A stretch of DNA of 64,000 nucleotides from CAVVFX01 sp963747535 (GTDB lineage: Bacteria > Acidobacteriota > Terriglobia > Bryobacterales > Bryobacteraceae): assembly GCA_963747535.1 (NCBI GenBank), contig CAVVFX010000017.1, forward strand, positions 496,001 to 560,000, given 5' to 3'. The stretch's first letter is position 1; the number at the start of each line of letters is the position of its first letter. The translations under genes were made by a program, and so were the position numbers. Below the pieces are notes generated by a model. The model made no database searches and was not told the DNA's origin. It saw nothing but the letters and a program-made list of their open reading frames with translations. Positions 60,829 to 64,000 of the stretch are shown in pieces.

Positions 60829-61435
60829 ATGTGGGCATCTGGGTCTTTATTCCCGACCGTGGCGGGAGCGACCGTTCGACATGCTCGAGCCATATCGTCG
60901 TCTCCGTGGATGTTCGAGGTGTCGGCGAAACCCGCCCGCACCATGCCGACGGCGGCAGCTCGGGCGTGTACCGGCATGTCAGCGACACGGAAACGACGAT
61001 GCAATATATCGCGTGGGAAATCGACTAGTCACTGCTGGGGACGCGCGCCATCGGCCACGGAATGGGAGCACGCTGGGTCTGTTCGCCCTCTGTCTGGATG
61101 AGCGCATCCACGCCGCGGTTTGCGAAGGCGGCCTCGTATCCTACGCGGCACTGGCCTCCTCCGACCGGAACCTGCAAGGCGCCAGCATCATGATCCCGGA
61201 TGTTTTTGCTGCATTTCGATCTGCCCGATGTGGCCGCCGGCTGGCGTTGCTCTCGCCCTTGGATGCCATGAACGCTCCGGTCCCTGTCGAAGAGGCGCGA
61301 AAAGCTTACAACCGAACCGCGGCCGCGTATAGCCGCTCGCATGCAAGTGGGAACTTCACCATCGCCGAACATCACCCCGAAACTTCTGTCAGCAGTATTT
61401 GGAACTATTGGGCTGAGCCGTACAGCAAATCCTGA
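60829..61435 (+). pseudogene. Decayed alpha/beta-hydrolase (esterase-like) gene
   Basis: Recognisable pieces of one esterase lie in different frames. VVSVDVRGVGETRPHHADGG and TMQYIAWEI (about 60890-61027) are in one frame; GLFALCLDERIHAAVCEGGL, SYAALASSDRNLQGASIMIP and RLALLSPLDAMNAPVPVEEA (about 61075-61310) are in another. The nucleophile-elbow region between them is lost. The fragments resemble acetyl-xylan-esterase/dienelactone-hydrolase-type proteins seen in Acidobacteria. No intact start or active site remains. Confidence 0.7.
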
Positions 61436-61482
61436 CGGAGGGCAAAGCTGCGGTGTAAAATAAGGAAACCTCAGAGGCTGAG

Positions 61483-63444
61483 ATGCTGCGTAGTGTCGTT
61501 TCGCTCATTGTCGCGAGTCTGAGTGCGATGGCGGCGTCCGATCGCCCCGTCGCCGAATGGGTACTGCGCGCCCGCGGCAGCGTCATCATCGAGGGCGGTC
61601 ACTCTGAAATCTGGGATGTCGCGGAGCTTCCCGCGGCCGATTTCCAGCTGCATACCATAAACCTCGTCGCCACGACCTTACAGCCCGGCGATTTCGAGCG
61701 CCTCAGCCACCTCAGCGCCCTCAAGGAGCTGTACATTTCCGGCCGCACCTGGCACTCTCTTCCTTCCGCCAAGGCAACCGAATCCTTCGCCGATCTGCGC
61801 GGGCTCACCAGCCTCGAGACCTTTGCTTTGAGCCTTCCGGTGCAGACCGAAATCCCGGTGCAGGACGACGCCATCGCCAAGCTAGCGCCTCTTAAGAAAT
61901 TGCGCGAGTTGCGCCTCGCCCAGACCCAGATCAAGGGCCACACTCTCGCGCCTTTTACCGAATTACGTCTGCTCGAGCTCGACCACACGCGCCTTGATGA
62001 TGCGGGCATGGCCTCGTTCGAGCACATGCCGCATCTGACCAAACTCTATGTGCGCGACACGCTGATCACCGACGAAGGCTTGCGGCATTTGCAGAACCTG
62101 AGGGAACTGACCGATCTAGATTTGTACGGGACGCGGATCGGCGATCCCGGCATCGCAAATTTGAAAGGCCTCACGCGGCTGGCGCGCCTCAACATCCTGG
62201 GGGCGTCGCTCACCGATGCGGGACTGGAGCAGCTTGCCGGCCTGACGCAACTGGAAGAACTCAATCTCTATCGCACGCAGATCACGAACGCATCGATCGA
62301 GATTCTGAAGCGCTTTCCGCATCTGCGCGACGTGGACCTGCGCTACACGCGCGTCACAGGCGGCGGCGCGGCGGTGCTCAAGGCGACGCTGCCCGGCTGC
62401 CGCGTGACGTTCCTGGATGCCGGTCCCGCACAGCCGGTGAACGTGTCCAAGGCTCCGCCGGCCGGATCGCCGGGCGCGATCGTGGCCTGGGTGCACAAGC
62501 GCGGCGGGCACGCGGAGATCGCTTCCGGCCGCGTCACGTCGATCAGCCTGGCCTCAGTGCCGCTTGCCGACGCCGATGCGCGCGTGATCGCGACCATGCC
62601 CGGGCTGGAGAAACTGGATCTCTCCTCGACGGAAATCAGCGACGCGGCCCTGGCCGGAATTCCGGCGGCGTGTGCGCTGCGCGAGCTGAAGCTGGACGAG
62701 ACCACCGTCTCCGACGCCGGCGTGACGCACCTGGCCGGATGCAAGTCGCTAACCAAGCTCAGCCTGAGCTACACGAGGGTGCGCGGTCCGGGCGTGGCGA
62801 ACCTCACTTCCCTGCGCGAGCTCGACCTTTCGGCCTCCGCCACCGATAACGACGGCTTGGCGCCTGTGGCGGGCCTGGAGAATCTGGAGCGGCTGGCGCT
62901 GCGCTATTCCGAAATCGGCGACGAAGGACTGGCGCATCTGAGCCATCTACCCAAGCTCATCAGCCTGGATCTCACCGGCTCCGATATCGGCGATGCCGGC
63001 CTCGCCCAGATCGCGCGGCTCACGGGCCTGGAAGAATTGATGCTGAATTATGGCCGCTTCACGGACAAGGGTCTGGCGGAACTGCAGGCGCTGACCAAAT
63101 TGGTGCGCCTCGACCTGACGCGCACGCGGGTCACCGACAAGGGCTTGGTGGCGATTGCGGGCTTAAAGAACCTCGGCACACTGAATCTGAACTACACTAC
63201 GGTCAGCGACAAGGGTATCGCCAGCCTGACCGGGCTGACCCACCTCACGACGCTGCGCCTGGACAGCGCGACCGTCACTGATCAGGGCATCCGTTCGCTC
63301 GAAGCGTTGAACAGCCTGCGCACGCTGAACCTGTATCACACGCTGGTCACCGAGGCCGGGTACAAGAACCTGAAGGGGGCCCTGCCCGCGTGCCAGATCA
63401 TCTGGGACCGGGAATCGAGCCTGCCGACGAGGCGCGGGAGCTAG
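61483..63444 (+). CDS. Exported leucine-rich-repeat protein with internal duplication
   Basis: 653 residues with a short signal peptide (MLRSVVSLIVASLSAMAAS). About 20 leucine-rich repeats of the 24-residue ITDxGLxxLxxLxxLxxLxL type follow (ITDEGLRHLQNLRELTDLDL, LTDAGLEQLAGLTQLEELNL, VTDKGLVAIAGLKNLGTLNL). The N-terminal cap (VAEWVLRARGSVIIEG) recurs at about residue 333 (IVAWVHKRGGHAEIASGRVT), so the protein is a tandem duplication of one cap-plus-LRR unit. GAGG precedes the ATG and TAAAAT at 61456-61461 is a plausible -10. The function is unknown; such proteins bind other proteins at the cell surface. The next gene starts 3 nt after the stop and encodes a paralogue. Confidence 0.87.
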   Translation: MLRSVVSLIVASLSAMAASDRPVAEWVLRARGSVIIEGGHSEIWDVAELPAADFQLHTINLVATTLQPGDFERLSHLSALKELYISGRTWHSLPSAKATESFADLRGLTSLETFALSLPVQTEIPVQDDAIAKLAPLKKLRELRLAQTQIKGHTLAPFTELRLLELDHTRLDDAGMASFEHMPHLTKLYVRDTLITDEGLRHLQNLRELTDLDLYGTRIGDPGIANLKGLTRLARLNILGASLTDAGLEQLAGLTQLEELNLYRTQITNASIEILKRFPHLRDVDLRYTRVTGGGAAVLKATLPGCRVTFLDAGPAQPVNVSKAPPAGSPGAIVAWVHKRGGHAEIASGRVTSISLASVPLADADARVIATMPGLEKLDLSSTEISDAALAGIPAACALRELKLDETTVSDAGVTHLAGCKSLTKLSLSYTRVRGPGVANLTSLRELDLSASATDNDGLAPVAGLENLERLALRYSEIGDEGLAHLSHLPKLISLDLTGSDIGDAGLAQIARLTGLEELMLNYGRFTDKGLAELQALTKLVRLDLTRTRVTDKGLVAIAGLKNLGTLNLNYTTVSDKGIASLTGLTHLTTLRLDSATVTDQGIRSLEALNSLRTLNLYHTLVTEAGYKNLKGALPACQIIWDRESSLPTRRGS

Positions 63445-63447
63445 CGG

Positions 63448-64000
63448 ATGGCGCGAATCTGGATGGCCGCCATCGCGTTCGGAGTCCTCTCCGCCGCCAG
63501 CCTGCCCGACCCATCGGTCGCGACATGGGTCCAGGAGCACGGCGGGCGCATCGAGACGGACACGTCCGGCCAGATCTCGGCGGTGAAGCTGAACCTGGCC
63601 TGGGTAGCCGACGCTGATGTCGAGCGCTTCGCCCATCTCTCTCATCTGCGCAAGCTCGATATCTCGTTCACGCTGATCACCGACGCGGGAATCGAGCATT
63701 TGAAACCGCTGGAAGAGGTCACCGATCTGAACCTTTACTCGGTGGAGCGCATCACCGACGTCGCGATCGCGTATATCCGCGGGTGGAAGAACCTGGAGCG
63801 GCTGAATCTCCGTGGCACCGACGTCACTGATACGGCATTGCAATATCTGGCCGGTTTTCCTGCACTCAAGCTGCTCGACGTCAGCTATACGCAGGTTACG
63901 AACAACGGCATGGAGTATCTGTCCTTGCTGCGCTCGCTCGAAGAGCTTCGCATCGGCGGCAACAAGATTACCGGCGCCGGGCTGCGCTGGCTGCGCGTGC
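63448..64000 (+). CDS. Leucine-rich-repeat protein, paralogue of the preceding gene (3' end outside window)
   Basis: The visible 184 residues begin MARIWMAAIAFGVLSAASLP, a signal peptide. The cap VATWVQEHGGRIETDTSGQI matches both caps of the preceding protein. LRRs follow (RKLDISFTLITDAGIEHLKP, VTDTALQYLAGFPALKLLDV). The start is 3 nt after the preceding stop, with AGCGG upstream, so the two genes form an operon. The C-terminus lies outside the window. Confidence 0.85.
   Translation, partial: MARIWMAAIAFGVLSAASLPDPSVATWVQEHGGRIETDTSGQISAVKLNLAWVADADVERFAHLSHLRKLDISFTLITDAGIEHLKPLEEVTDLNLYSVERITDVAIAYIRGWKNLERLNLRGTDVTDTALQYLAGFPALKLLDVSYTQVTNNGMEYLSLLRSLEELRIGGNKITGAGLRWLRV

Overview
The window looks like chromosome of a soil acidobacterium of the Solibacter/Bryobacter type. 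Four things point that way: two large Oar-like TonB-dependent receptors with an N-terminal carboxypeptidase-regulatory domain, a TIGR03437-like (Solibacter-type) surface protein with Ig-like repeats, a Ser/Thr kinase with a WD40/TolB-like propeller beside an ECF sigma factor, and many Tat- or Sec-exported sugar enzymes. This assignment is inference; no rRNA gene is present to confirm it.

Layout. 0-4.6 kb: a nine-heme (visible part) c-type cytochrome running off the left edge and a GH35 beta-galactosidase fused to a sugar-isomerase-like TIM barrel, both on the minus strand. 5-11 kb: an Oar-like receptor, a collagen-like surface protein with perfect 81-bp repeats, and L-fuconate dehydratase. 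11-16 kb: pyruvate:ferredoxin oxidoreductase (nifJ) followed by a dihydroorotate-dehydrogenase-like flavoprotein. 16-25 kb: an accessory, visibly less GC-rich stretch with a serine recombinase, orphan genes, a SEC-C gene pair, an IS1380-family element that has split a TIGR03437/Ig-repeat gene, and a 3' remnant of tRNA-Phe at its right side. 25-34 kb: sugar and peptide catabolism (ThuA-like protein, a frameshifted GH109-like oxidoreductase/glycosidase, AhpD-like protein, M28 peptidase, amidohydrolase, diheme cytochrome, epimerase plus DapA-like aldolase). 34-37.5 kb: a tight three-gene operon (DapA-like, enolase superfamily, cyclase) whose products all carry export signals. 37.8-41.4 kb: a kinase/ECF sigma pair. 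41.6-54.3 kb: a seven-gene operon, mostly with 4-nt stop/start overlaps. It encodes a cNMP-binding patatin phospholipase, a type-II NADH dehydrogenase-like protein with a C-terminal cNMP-binding domain, a TolC/MFP/RND efflux system, a large diheme cytochrome c and a small membrane protein. 54.4-57.2 kb: a Tat-exported amidohydrolase split by an ISAzo13-family element. 57.5-64 kb: a second Oar-like receptor, a decayed esterase, and two tandem leucine-rich-repeat proteins, the second running off the right edge.

The most interesting unit is the 41.6-54.3 kb operon. It ties two cyclic-nucleotide-type sensor domains, a lipid hydrolase and a respiratory flavoprotein to an RND pump and a periplasmic diheme cytochrome, and I know of no described system with this composition. 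Both IS insertions can be undone on paper: removing each element and one target-site copy restores an open frame whose length is an exact multiple of three. Two kinds of dispersed short repeats recur between genes, and one copy supplies the C-terminal codons and stop of nifJ.
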